Origin: CALCMJ01 sp964475415 | GTDB taxonomy: Bacteria; Bacteroidota; Bacteroidia; Chitinophagales; Saprospiraceae | Assembly (NCBI GenBank): GCA_964475415.1 | Contig: CAYYWZ010000005.1 | Location: 43,744 to 107,743 of the forward strand | Length of the DNA: 64,000 nt | Reading direction: 5' to 3' | Shown: positions 1 through 8,500 of the stretch, piece by piece | Layout: each line of letters begins with the position of its first letter | Numbering within the stretch: the first letter of the stretch is position 1 | Notes under the pieces: model-generated | Seen by the model: only the letters and a program-made list of their open reading frames with translations | Told to the model about the DNA's origin: nothing | The model's database searches: none | Position numbers and translations under genes: made by a program

Positions 1-2
1 TA

Positions 3-146
3 GTAGACTTGCATTCAAGAATAATTAGTGGAGCAGTGAACCAACACGAAATTTCTACAGATGAAATTAGTCCTGGTATATATATACTGACAATATATGA
101 CAAGAACAATATTATAATAGGTAGAGATAAGATTGTAAAATTATAA
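3..146 (+). CDS. C-terminal end of a T9SS-secreted protein (partial)
   Basis: The frame is open from the first base of the window to a TAA at 144-146, so only about 47 C-terminal residues are visible. They end in SPGIYILTIYDKNN followed by a short basic tail (IGRDKIVKL). This G-x-Y-x-L/V pattern plus a terminal K-x-V-K stretch is typical of the type A C-terminal sorting domain recognised by the Bacteroidota type IX secretion system, which exports proteins across the outer membrane and anchors them on the surface. What the protein body does cannot be told. It lies convergent with the next gene on the minus strand. Confidence 0.7.
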   Translation, partial: VDLHSRIISGAVNQHEISTDEISPGIYILTIYDKNNIIIGRDKIVKL

Positions 147-175
147 TACGTCGGTGATTTTATTTTTAGGTGGAG

Positions 176-1378
176 TTACTTTATTGCTGCATCGATATTA
201 TAGTCACTAGGTAACATGGAGCCTACTCTTTTCCCACCAATTTTCCCACCGAACAAAATGTTATTATCTGGGGTAGTTCCGTCAGCTCTTATGCTACATG
301 TGTCACTTAAGAAAAGTATACGAGAAGGTGTGACAGCATAAGTTTTTTGTTTATTTATATCTACAGGTTTACCATTCATTTTGCGATTATAATACACGGA
401 TAGATTTTTATTTTCTAAATCTATGACTTTCCTCGAGTTATTTTCTATTGGTGTAAGATGGTCCTTGATATCTATTTTTTCTTTACTTACGGTTTCTAGT
501 ATTTGATATCCGTTTTGCTCCAATTGGTTTTCATACAAGGAACGGAGAAAGTGTAGTGTTGAATTATAATAAACAGCCTGCCTATTTTTTTTGTATTTTC
601 TAATTTTAGATTTACGTAGATTTTGATAAGGTTGGTAATAATAATAACCCTTAAAAAAGCATCCTGGACTACCTTCAATATTCTGTACAGAGAAATTAAC
701 TAAATCTACTTGCAGTTTATAACCGAGATGAGGCAAGTCAATAATAAGAGGTTCTCTAGCTTCTACTATAAATACTGGTTCAGTTATAGTGATTTTCGTA
801 CTATCCTCAGTCCAGCTCTTTATGTCGTTTACTTTTATAGAGATTCTCATACTATCCTCTCGCCAGCGAATAATACCTTTTCTATCAGCTAATAAAATTT
901 CTTGCTTAATAGAATCGCTAATAACTATTTCTTTATCGTTAAAACTTCGGCTGAAGATTAATACATCATCATTTTCTAAAACAGCTTTTTTTCCTACTCG
1001 ATTCGTGCCAAGAAATTGACGTTTAAATTCATCAATATTTTTTTGTCGTAAGTTTTTATCTTTTACTACAGCTTCTGGAAGTTTTATATTCCTAGGTTCT
1101 AGCGTAATAATAAGATCCTCCAGGTTTGTATTGTTGACATTAGTCATTTTAGTAGAGTAACTTACATGACTGGTAATTAGCTGAGCAGGTAAGGAAATGT
1201 TTTTTATGGCAAAAAAACCATTATCATCTGTAGTGCTGCCCTTAGTCGTTCCGTTAATAAATACAGTGGCAAAAGGTACAGCTTTAGCGGTTACACTATC
1301 CTGGATAACACCCTCTAGATCATATTGTCCATAGACAAAAAGTGGAAGGTGGAAAAGTATAATAAAAATTAACTTCAT
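176..1378 (-). CDS. Secreted carboxypeptidase-like regulatory domain protein
   Basis: The 400-residue protein begins with a signal peptide (hydrophobic to about residue 17, ending VYGQ). Residues 20-95 form a CarboxypepD_reg-like Ig-type beta-sandwich (EGVIQDSVTAKAVPFATVFING, then GSTTDDNGFF), a module at the N-terminus of many Bacteroidota outer-membrane and surface proteins. The remaining 300 residues resemble the C-terminal part common in stand-alone proteins of this class, but I recognise no enzymatic motif. A periplasmic or outer-membrane location is inferred. It sits 23 bp downstream of the lycopene cyclase on the same strand and could be cotranscribed, though no functional link is obvious. 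Confidence 0.72.
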   Translation of the reverse strand: MKLIFIILFHLPLFVYGQYDLEGVIQDSVTAKAVPFATVFINGTTKGSTTDDNGFFAIKNISLPAQLITSHVSYSTKMTNVNNTNLEDLIITLEPRNIKLPEAVVKDKNLRQKNIDEFKRQFLGTNRVGKKAVLENDDVLIFSRSFNDKEIVISDSIKQEILLADRKGIIRWREDSMRISIKVNDIKSWTEDSTKITITEPVFIVEAREPLIIDLPHLGYKLQVDLVNFSVQNIEGSPGCFFKGYYYYQPYQNLRKSKIRKYKKNRQAVYYNSTLHFLRSLYENQLEQNGYQILETVSKEKIDIKDHLTPIENNSRKVIDLENKNLSVYYNRKMNGKPVDINKQKTYAVTPSRILFLSDTCSIRADGTTPDNNILFGGKIGGKRVGSMLPSDYNIDAAIK

Positions 1379-1401
1379 ACAATATTGTTAATATTCGTTG
1401 G

Positions 1402-2547
1402 TTATTTTTTCAAAATCTCTTCAAAAAAGCCTTTTATAAATGGTAAGGTAGGAGGTGCAGTAAATAATTTAAGCTCTTGCAAGAAGGTAGTTTCCTCATC
1501 CAAAAATTCAAAAATTAGTTGAGGGTTTAGTTTGTCAAACATTCTATTAAATACATCTTGCCCTGAGGCTTTATCGGTAAGTAAGGCATTGAGAAAAATC
1601 TTATCAAAAAACTTATACTTTGTCTTGAAGACCGATTGGGCTTTGCTTGGGTGGATATTTTTTTCAATACAATTTATGATAGCCTCACTGTGTTGTTGGA
1701 CCCTACGAAATGCAAATCCCGATGATGGTTTCACTATGCCAGCACCAGTACCGATATGAACGATATGAGCTTCATCATGCTGATGGAAATCATAAGTTGT
1801 CATAGGTATAGCGCCTTTCTCTACCTCTGTAATTTCGAACTTGCCGAGAGCAAGATTATTGCTGCTATAATCCGTAAGTATCTTGTCATATGCTTCATCT
1901 GAAAGCAAAGCATGAGAAAATATAGCAAGTTGTACTAGGGCTTCTGTAGAAGACCAAGGTAGAACATACATAAATCTTGTCTCACCATTTTGAGCAATCG
2001 AGAAATCCATAAAGGTAGCTTTATGAGCATCGAAAGCAGGGTTTTCTGTTTTTACAAACCATCCTTTAAAGTGCTGAATGACATGCAAGTCATTTTTGAA
2101 ATCTATTTTGCCTGTTGTAAAGCTCTTGAAGACTACATCCGCAGTATAAGACTCATTATTGGTTCTAACAATTGCTTGGTTAGTGCTATTTTCTACCGAA
2201 TTTATTTCTGCTTGTACATACTCTATATGTTTCGTTTTGAGTATCTTTTCTAGATTAAACTTGTAAAAATCCTCACCCCTGATCATCTTATATTCGTAAG
2301 GAGCTATATCCAGCTCTTTATCTAAGCGATCTGAGATATATTGTACCTTACTCCATTTAGTATGTAAGATAGGATCATAAAGACCGGGCTTTTTAGACCA
2401 ATGGCAGAATGTTCTATCATTTTGTTTTTTCTCTGCTTTCTCTATGATAAGTATAGACTTGTCTGCGAAAGCAGGGTCACTTAACCTATAGGCAAGACTC
2501 ATTCCTGCACAACCTGCCCCACAAATTATATAGTCATAATGCTTCAT
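1402..2547 (-). CDS. crtY: Lycopene beta-cyclase
   Basis: This 381-residue flavoprotein closes the ends of lycopene into beta-ionone rings to make beta-carotene, the precursor of zeaxanthin-type pigments common in marine Bacteroidota. The N-terminus has the Rossmann dinucleotide fold (YDYIICGAGCAGMSLAYRL, residues 4-22), then a family-typical DRTFCHW near residue 45. The segment MDFSIAQNGETRFMYVLPWS near 180-200 and GTGAGIVKPSSGFAF near 268 also match the CrtY/lycopene cyclase family. Length fits the family. No other carotenoid genes (crtB, crtI, crtZ) lie in this window, so the pathway must be completed elsewhere. The start is the ATG at 2545-2547. It is divergent from folC, with a 53-bp gap. 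Confidence 0.88.
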   Translation of the reverse strand: MKHYDYIICGAGCAGMSLAYRLSDPAFADKSILIIEKAEKKQNDRTFCHWSKKPGLYDPILHTKWSKVQYISDRLDKELDIAPYEYKMIRGEDFYKFNLEKILKTKHIEYVQAEINSVENSTNQAIVRTNNESYTADVVFKSFTTGKIDFKNDLHVIQHFKGWFVKTENPAFDAHKATFMDFSIAQNGETRFMYVLPWSSTEALVQLAIFSHALLSDEAYDKILTDYSSNNLALGKFEITEVEKGAIPMTTYDFHQHDEAHIVHIGTGAGIVKPSSGFAFRRVQQHSEAIINCIEKNIHPSKAQSVFKTKYKFFDKIFLNALLTDKASGQDVFNRMFDKLNPQLIFEFLDEETTFLQELKLFTAPPTLPFIKGFFEEILKK

Positions 2548-2600
2548 TTCTTAGGATTCTGCTATCTTAGATTTTTCTATCAACATAATACCACAATATA

Positions 2601-3845
2601 GTGAAGTATACAGAAGCTATCACTTATTTATATACACAACTTCCCATGTTTCAGCGACAGGGTAAAGTTGCCTTCAAGAAAGATCTAAAAAATATTAAGC
2701 TTTTATCTACTCATCTTGGTCATCCAGAAAAGAAATGGAAGTCGATACATATAGCAGGAACTAATGGTAAGGGTACAACAGCTCATCTGCTAGCTTCTTT
2801 TTTACAAGCTCAAGGTTATAAGGTAGGTCTATATACCTCTCCTCATTACAAAGATTTCAGAGAACGTGTAAAAATTAATGGAACGCTAATATCCAAGAAA
2901 TATGTAAAAGAATTTGTAACTGCTTATCAGGCTTTGCAGAAGAAAGAAATTATTGAAGCTTCTTTTTTTGAACTGACAGTAGCTATGGCCTTTGATTACT
3001 TTGCTAAGGAAAAAGTAGATTATGCTGTTATAGAAACTGGCCTAGGAGGCAGATTAGATTCTACCAATATTATTCTTCCACTCTTATCTATTATAACAAA
3101 TATAGGTTATGATCATATGGATATGCTGGGCAATACATTAGGTAAAATCGCTAAAGAAAAGGCTGGCATAATAAAACTTAGAACACCTGTAATTGTAGGA
3201 GAAATTCATAAAGAGACTAGATCCGTTTTTGAAAAGAAGGCAGAGGCGAAAAAAGCCCGGATTGCCTTTGCTCAAGAACTAGGTCTAGAAGAATTGTTAA
3301 GTAATATAAAGCATCCCGAAATAAATAGGAATCCTTTCTTTGAAAAAAATCTCTTGACCGCTATCGCAGGCTATCTTGAATTAACGAAGATAGAAACTAA
3401 TCTTAATGCCGATTTAAATTTTACTAAAATACTGAAGCACTACAAGGACAAAACATATTTTATAGGTAGGTGGCAGCAGCTAGGGAGTCGACCTACTATC
3501 ATAGCGGATAGCGCTCATAATGAAGATGGACTTAAGCTTGCGCTTAATCGAATTGCTGCAATGAAATACAATAAGTTGTGGATAGTATTTGGTATGGTTC
3601 GAGATAAAGAGCCGGAAAAAGTATACAAGCTATTACCTAAGGATGCCTTCTATCATTATGCCAAAGCCAATATACCGAGAGGTAAGTCAGCGGAAATAAT
3701 ATTAGAAGAAACTGCTGCCTATGGACTTAAAGGAAAATCCTATACTTCCGTTTCTAGAGCCTTCAGTGCTGCAAAGAAAAAGGCAGATGAAAAAGATCTT
3801 ATCGTAGTGATTGGAAGTATTTTTGTTGTAGCAGAAGTTATTTGA
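2601..3845 (+). CDS. folC: Bifunctional dihydrofolate/folylpolyglutamate synthase
   Basis: FolC is an ATP-dependent Mur-ligase-type enzyme that adds glutamate to dihydropteroate and then to tetrahydrofolates in the cytoplasm. The 414-residue sequence has the P-loop GTNGKGT at residues 53-59, the folate-binding region LYTSPHYKDFRERV, the ETGLGGRLDSTN loop near residue 146, TNIGYDHMDMLGNT, and a C-terminal domain with IADSAHNEDGL. It starts at a GTG (GTGAAGTAT), placed by the conserved N-terminus MKYTEAITYLY. It is divergent from crtY and is followed after 36 bp by ubiX on the same strand. Confidence 0.93.
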   Translation: MKYTEAITYLYTQLPMFQRQGKVAFKKDLKNIKLLSTHLGHPEKKWKSIHIAGTNGKGTTAHLLASFLQAQGYKVGLYTSPHYKDFRERVKINGTLISKKYVKEFVTAYQALQKKEIIEASFFELTVAMAFDYFAKEKVDYAVIETGLGGRLDSTNIILPLLSIITNIGYDHMDMLGNTLGKIAKEKAGIIKLRTPVIVGEIHKETRSVFEKKAEAKKARIAFAQELGLEELLSNIKHPEINRNPFFEKNLLTAIAGYLELTKIETNLNADLNFTKILKHYKDKTYFIGRWQQLGSRPTIIADSAHNEDGLKLALNRIAAMKYNKLWIVFGMVRDKEPEKVYKLLPKDAFYHYAKANIPRGKSAEIILEETAAYGLKGKSYTSVSRAFSAAKKKADEKDLIVVIGSIFVVAEVI

Positions 3846-3881
3846 CATACAACTCTTTTATACATTTTATGTTATAGAGTT

Positions 3882-4433
3882 ATGCAGAAAATAGTAATTG
3901 GAGTTGCTGGTTCATCTGGTGCACTTTATGCACAGTCCTTACTAGATAAATTATCAGTAGTTAAGGATATAGAAGTTGGTGTAGTAATGAGTGAGAATGC
4001 CATAATTAATTGGGAATTAGAGGTAGGCTCTTTCGATGCTAGTGTGTATCCATTTAGGTTTTATGATAAGCGAGATTTTAATGCGCCTTTTGCATCGGGT
4101 AGTGCTCAATATGAAAGTATGGTGATCTGTCCTTGTTCTATGGGAGTGCTAGGTAGAGTAGCATCTGGTGTATCTGATGATCTTATGTCTAGGGCTGCTG
4201 ATGTTGTACTGAAAGAAAGAAGAAAATTAATCCTTGTTACAAGAGAAACTCCTCTTAGTCTCATCCATATAAATAATATGAAGACCGTCACTGAAGCAGG
4301 TGGTATTGTCTTGCCAGCAACGCCTTCGTTCTATTCTAATCCTACTACAATAGACGAAGTAATCAGCACTGTTACAGATAGGATAGTAGATATGTTGGGG
4401 CTAGACATAGATACTTACAGATGGGGTTCATAA
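3882..4433 (+). CDS. ubiX: Flavin prenyltransferase UbiX
   Basis: UbiX joins dimethylallyl phosphate to reduced FMN to make prenylated FMN, the cofactor of UbiD-type decarboxylases. The 183-residue protein is the usual size. It shows the flavin-binding GVAGSSGALYAQSLL at the N-terminus, CPCSMGVLGRVASGVSDDLMSRAADV in the middle, the RETPLSLIHINNM motif near residue 130, and the terminal LPATPSFYSNPTTIDEVI. No ubiD gene is in the window. It lies 36 bp after folC and is convergent with the yihY operon. Confidence 0.93.
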   Translation: MQKIVIGVAGSSGALYAQSLLDKLSVVKDIEVGVVMSENAIINWELEVGSFDASVYPFRFYDKRDFNAPFASGSAQYESMVICPCSMGVLGRVASGVSDDLMSRAADVVLKERRKLILVTRETPLSLIHINNMKTVTEAGGIVLPATPSFYSNPTTIDEVISTVTDRIVDMLGLDIDTYRWGS

Positions 4434-4465
4434 GCTAGAGTATTAGAATAATTAGTAGGATATCT

Positions 4466-5413
4466 CTACAATAATTCTTGCTTTTTGAGATCTTTATTTA
4501 CAGCTATGCTAGCGTTAAGTTCAAATCCTACAAGAATAATAAATGCGTTGATTTGCATCCACAACATAATAACAATCAGTGCTCCTATGGATCCGTACAA
4601 CTCGTTATATCTACCGAAATTATCTATGAAATAGGAAAACCCAAAAGAAGATAGCATGGAAAGACCAGTTGCTAGAACAGCTCCAGAATTCCAGAAACTT
4701 ATCTTCTTATACATGGAAGGACCATATCTATAAATAATAGTAACTCCTATGTAAATGATACTGGCAACAAGAAATAATCTGACCATAGTAAAAATGATAC
4801 TACCATATTCTATGATGTCAAAATAGTCTATCATTCTTTTTAATATCTGTTTTCCAAATATGATAAATACCACAGAAAGAATTAATAATGCACTTAGGAC
4901 AATAGTCAGAAAAAGAGCAATGATTCTTTTCTTAATATAGGACCTACGCTTAAATGTTATTTCATAAGATTTATCGAATCCGTACATGATGGTTAATACA
5001 CCACTAGAAGCAAAAAAGATAGCAAGAAAAAAACCAAAAGATAGTAAGCCACTTCTTTTTATAGAGGCAACATCTGAGATGATACCGAATAAGTATTCGT
5101 AAGCAGTTCCAGGTAGTATGGTTTTGAGTGATTCTTCTATAACTGCAAGATACCCCGTTGTAAATGGAAGTAATGGCAGTAGGGTGAACAAGAAAATAAT
5201 GATAGGAAATAGAGAAAGAAAAAAGTTAAAAGCAACAGAGCTAGCTCTAGTAGTAATATCGTCTTTCATCGCCTCATTGTATATAAACGAAAGTACATCG
5301 TAGATCGGTACCCCAGATAGTCCAGGCAAGGAATATTTTTTTAGAAAATTGATAACATTAATTACAATGGGTAGATTTTCTAATTTATCTAGTATGGTGA
5401 CTTTTTCAGCCAA
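4466..5413 (-). CDS. YihY/BrkB family inner-membrane protein
   Basis: This 315-residue integral membrane protein has about six hydrophobic segments. Family-typical landmarks include DDITTRASSVAFNFFLSLFPIIIFL near residues 54-78, GSIGALIVIMLWMQINAFIILVGFELNA near the C-terminus, and WNSGAVLATGLSMLSSFGFSYFI. YihY/BrkB (formerly misnamed RNase BN) proteins have no established biochemical role; transport or envelope functions have been suggested. It overlaps the end of the upstream thioesterase gene by 8 bp, so the two are probably translated from one mRNA, with arginine deiminase as the first gene. Confidence 0.88.
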   Translation of the reverse strand: MAEKVTILDKLENLPIVINVINFLKKYSLPGLSGVPIYDVLSFIYNEAMKDDITTRASSVAFNFFLSLFPIIIFLFTLLPLLPFTTGYLAVIEESLKTILPGTAYEYLFGIISDVASIKRSGLLSFGFFLAIFFASSGVLTIMYGFDKSYEITFKRRSYIKKRIIALFLTIVLSALLILSVVFIIFGKQILKRMIDYFDIIEYGSIIFTMVRLFLVASIIYIGVTIIYRYGPSMYKKISFWNSGAVLATGLSMLSSFGFSYFIDNFGRYNELYGSIGALIVIMLWMQINAFIILVGFELNASIAVNKDLKKQELL

Positions 5414-5816
5414 AATAGGGTTTTAGTTTTTCTTGCATTAATGGGGGAGTAGATATTCTTTTACCAGTTCTCATATCGACGAAAAACAATTTCACACTAC
5501 CTTTATTAAGGAGTTGATCTTGGCTATCTTTTATAAGATGATCGAATTGTATAATCTTAGTAGGCATATTTACGATCTTTGTATTGATAGTGATTTCATC
5601 GTCGTATTTAGCAGCTTGTATATATCTACATTCCATCCAAGCCACCGGCATCATTATTTTATAATCTTCTTCTAGATCTTTGTACCTGAGACCTATACTT
5701 CGCATTGTTTCCACTCTTCCTATTTCGTAATAACTTGCATAATTTCCATAGTAGAGATAACCCATCTTATCTGTTTCACTATATCTTACTCTTTTTGTAA
5801 AATCATAACTCAGCAT
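5406..5816 (-). CDS. Acyl-CoA thioesterase, YbgC/FadM type (hotdog fold)
   Basis: At 136 residues this is a standard single-hotdog 4-hydroxybenzoyl-CoA-thioesterase-like enzyme that hydrolyses short acyl-CoA esters. The signature ETDKMGYLYYGNYASYYEIGR at residues 14-34 contains the catalytic aspartate and the YGNY turn of the YbgC group. A conserved mid-section (MPVAWMECRYIQAAKYDDEI) follows. Substrate cannot be deduced. It ends 8 bp inside yihY and begins 6 bp after the arginine deiminase stop, so all three form a tight minus-strand unit. Confidence 0.85.
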   Translation of the reverse strand: MLSYDFTKRVRYSETDKMGYLYYGNYASYYEIGRVETMRSIGLRYKDLEEDYKIMMPVAWMECRYIQAAKYDDEITINTKIVNMPTKIIQFDHLIKDSQDQLLNKGSVKLFFVDMRTGKRISTPPLMQEKLKPYFG

Positions 5817-5822
5817 GCCCGA

Positions 5823-7079
5823 TTAGTATTTTCTTCTTTGTATTGGACAAGTCATACAATGGCTCCCACCTCTTGCTCTACTTAGTTCTGAAGAAGGAAA
5901 TTTTATAATCATTTTTTTAAGCTCGGAAGGAATGATTTTTTGTGATTTATAATCATCTAAAAATTCTTTTGCAGATATAATCTGATATCCATTTTCTTTA
6001 AAAGATATTTCCGTTTTGGGATTTCTATCATAGGTTAGACCTACACCTGGTTGTATAGCTACAAGGTTGCATCCATCTGTCCATTGTTCTCTTTCTTGGT
6101 AAGGAGATTCTCCGTTTCCAGAGAAAATAAAATTCATGTTAGGGTTGATTTCACCTAAGAAAAAATCTTTTACACTAGGGTAAATGGTATGAGAACCATC
6201 GTGACCATGCATCTCTACATTAGATCCTAAACCATCATAGATTATAGGTTTATAGCAGACCACCGTATCGGTATCTATTCTTGTAAACAAAGTATCTATG
6301 TGCATAAAAGATCTCTCAGCTGGAATATTGATTCTTACCATATTCATCTTAACGCCCATCTTGTGAAGATGGTCTTTCAGAGAATAGAAAGCATGTGCCG
6401 TTGTTCTTTCGCTACAACCTATAAGCAGGTAATCTCTTTCTATCATCATCATATCTCCTCCTTCTATAGATACATTTTCTCCTTTCCTAGAAGGTGGAAA
6501 CAAATCTATATTATTAAGATTAATGATCTTGTTGGCAGCTTTCAGTTCTTTGAACATAGGGTGAGCAAGAAAGATAAATCTAGTAAGTAGATTTTCTCTA
6601 GCTCTAGCTTCTTTAGCTGCTTTAGTAATGATAACATGATCTTGTATAGTAATGGCTATATCCCTAGTGAAAATAAAATTAGGTATAGGATCAAAATAGA
6701 TAATATCTTTTACATCGTCATACCCTGATATAAGTACCTTGGTTAGTTGGTCATTAGGTAACTTAGCAAACTCCTCTAGATACGACTTAGGCAATTCTTC
6801 ATAATCTAGAATCTTATCTAATAATTCTGCCCTGAGTGCGGTATCGTAATCTAGAGCTTCTTGGATGAGGTGTTCAGTTTCTAGTACATTTTCCTTTCCC
6901 ACAAATGCTTTTAGTATATCCGTAAAGGTATTGTGTTCCTCTATCATCAGTGGTAGATGGACTATATCATCAAAGAGTAATTCTTCGGCTCGCCTAGGTG
7001 ATATTCTTTCTATACCACAGTCTGGTCTATGGACAATCACTTTCTCTAACTTAGCAATCTCAGAATTTACAAACGTCAT
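5823..7079 (-). CDS. arcA: Arginine deiminase family protein
   Basis: Arginine deiminase converts arginine to citrulline and ammonia. From the ATG at 7077-7079 the protein is 418 residues and begins TFVNSEIAKLEKVIVHRPDCG, the normal family N-terminus; a longer frame reaches 7142 but its extra 21 residues look non-homologous. Motifs are FTRD in the substrate region, EGGDMMMIERDYLLIGCSERT, MHIDTLFTRID with the catalytic histidine, and ARGGSHCMTCPI with the nucleophilic cysteine near the end. No arcB or arcC is nearby, so it may act in arginine catabolism or pH response without the fermentative pathway. It is the first gene of a three-gene unit. Confidence 0.87.
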   Translation of the reverse strand: MTFVNSEIAKLEKVIVHRPDCGIERISPRRAEELLFDDIVHLPLMIEEHNTFTDILKAFVGKENVLETEHLIQEALDYDTALRAELLDKILDYEELPKSYLEEFAKLPNDQLTKVLISGYDDVKDIIYFDPIPNFIFTRDIAITIQDHVIITKAAKEARARENLLTRFIFLAHPMFKELKAANKIINLNNIDLFPPSRKGENVSIEGGDMMMIERDYLLIGCSERTTAHAFYSLKDHLHKMGVKMNMVRINIPAERSFMHIDTLFTRIDTDTVVCYKPIIYDGLGSNVEMHGHDGSHTIYPSVKDFFLGEINPNMNFIFSGNGESPYQEREQWTDGCNLVAIQPGVGLTYDRNPKTEISFKENGYQIISAKEFLDDYKSQKIIPSELKKMIIKFPSSELSRARGGSHCMTCPIQRRKY

Positions 7080-7304
7080 AATCTTATAAGTTTCAGAGCG
7101 CAATATACGTATTTTCGCAATCTTAGAGACCGCTCTAATCACAGGCTTTGATCGGAAAAATTGCTTTATGAGATATCAAGTCACTATATTTATACTTCTA
7201 AATAAATAATGCGCTTAATTTGTTTGGGTTTATTAGTTAGAACTACTTTTAAACAATCATGTTTAGTGTGTGTAAAGCTTATTAAAATTCTAATCTAAAG
7301 AGAG

Positions 7305-8000
7305 ATGTTAAAAAAACTAAAGTCCTTATTTGTTGTAGAAGACGAAAACGCTAAGAAAACTGAACAGTCTAGTTCTGCCCCTACCTCGAAGGCAAAGTCG
7401 ACACCATCATCTACTGCTAAGAAAACTTCGACTAGTACAAAATCAAGTGGGACACCTACTGATATTCCTGTAAATAAATCAGCTAAGCCGACGAAGAAGT
7501 TTGTAGATGTCTTGCTTAAAGCTATTGACGCTAACAACTTAGAAGGCTTTGACTACCTAGAGTTCAAGCAATCATTACAGTCGCTCTCTAAGATGGATAT
7601 GGATGAAGCAACGAGATATAAGTCAGCCCTAGCGATGGCTAAGACGATGGGCGCTACACATGCAAAACTTAAGAAAAGTGCTCAGCATTATGTCAATGTA
7701 CTGAAAAAAGAAGAGGCTAAATTTATGGATGCTGTAAAAAACCAAAATACGGTACAAGTTACAGATCGAGAAAAAAGATTAGGTCAGCTTAGCCAACTTA
7801 TAAAGGAGAAAGAGCAGAAAATTGTACAACTGCAGAAAGAAATCGTCGCTCACAAGAAAGAGTTAGAAACTGCTAAAGGCAAAATAAACCAAGCAGCTGC
7901 TAAGGTTGCAGCAACAAGAGATGGTTTTATTGCTGCTTATAACTCCGTGCAGGGACAGATAATGAGTGATATGGCAAAAATGGATAAGCATCTGAAGTAG
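7305..8000 (+). CDS. Cytoplasmic Ser/Thr/Lys-rich coiled-coil protein
   Basis: I do not recognise a named family. The 231-residue protein has no signal peptide or membrane segment. Residues 18-65 are a low-complexity, probably disordered stretch of S, T, K and P. Residues 65-130 look alpha-helical. Residues 140-215 form a strong coiled coil (REKRLGQLSQLIKEKEQKIVQLQ onward). The overall plan, a disordered head followed by a long helical hairpin, resembles proteins encoded beside PspA-like and tellurite-stress-like genes. It lies 278 bp ahead of a five-gene same-strand cluster including another coiled-coil protein and may belong to it, though an inverted repeat at 8121-8168 suggests a separate promoter downstream. 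Confidence 0.7.
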   Translation: MLKKLKSLFVVEDENAKKTEQSSSAPTSKAKSTPSSTAKKTSTSTKSSGTPTDIPVNKSAKPTKKFVDVLLKAIDANNLEGFDYLEFKQSLQSLSKMDMDEATRYKSALAMAKTMGATHAKLKKSAQHYVNVLKKEEAKFMDAVKNQNTVQVTDREKRLGQLSQLIKEKEQKIVQLQKEIVAHKKELETAKGKINQAAAKVAATRDGFIAAYNSVQGQIMSDMAKMDKHLK

Positions 8001-8120
8001 CTAATTATTGCTACAACTATCTTATTATGACTAGGCCTATTGACAATAACAAAGAAGTCATTCTGCTAGTCTTACTTGCAGACCGTTAGGAGTATATTAG
8101 AATAAGTCTTCTCAGAGGCT

Positions 8121-8168
8121 GCCAAAAATTTGACAGGTATAAGCGTTTCATTCTTATGTCAAAATGGC
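8121..8168. promoter_or_regulatory. Imperfect inverted repeat upstream of the ABC/OmpA cluster
   Basis: Two boxes face each other: GCCAAAAATTTGACA at 8121-8135 and TGTCAAAATGGC at 8157-8168, whose reverse complement GCCATTTTGACA matches the first apart from its central A/T run. The sequence between them can also pair (ATAAG with CTTAT). It lies about 110 bp before the small membrane protein gene, in the only sizeable non-coding stretch of the cluster. It could be a regulator binding site or promoter element. The rest of 8001-8278 shows no gene. Confidence 0.35.
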
Positions 8169-8278
8169 TATTCGTCTTAGAATTCGATATTTTCGACTAG
8201 AAATAGATAATACAAGAAGAGTAAGGGAATCTTTACATAATTAGTAGACGTTATAGGTCAAAGCTTAACAACCCATTT

Positions 8279-8497
8279 ATGCATAAAAAGGGATTTTTCA
8301 GTATATTTTTTCTTTGCTTTATACTATTGCTTATTATTGAGTCAGGATTGGTTATTTTTATTGCTGGACCCATGATTATGGCTGTAGCAAGCACATTTAT
8401 TGGTGTGATGGTGTTTTTATTGCTATTTATAGGAATAAATGCCTTAATTTCGTGGCTTATTGCTAAGACGATTGTAAACAGAAAAAACAAAGTGTAA
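8279..8497 (+). CDS. Small two-helix membrane protein
   Basis: The 72-residue protein has a short basic N-terminus (MHKKG) and two long hydrophobic segments, roughly residues 5-33 and 36-65, ending in a basic NRKNKV tail. I recognise no family. Its stop lies 3 bp before the start of the next gene, so they are almost certainly translated together. A helper role for the PspA-like membrane protein or the ABC importer is inference from position only. Confidence 0.6.
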   Translation: MHKKGFFSIFFLCFILLLIIESGLVIFIAGPMIMAVASTFIGVMVFLLLFIGINALISWLIAKTIVNRKNKV

Positions 8498-8500
8498 AAA

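Noticed and set aside
7080..7142. Longer start for arginine deiminase
   Set aside because: The extra 21 residues precede the conserved N-terminus and look basic and non-homologous; the inner ATG is preferred.
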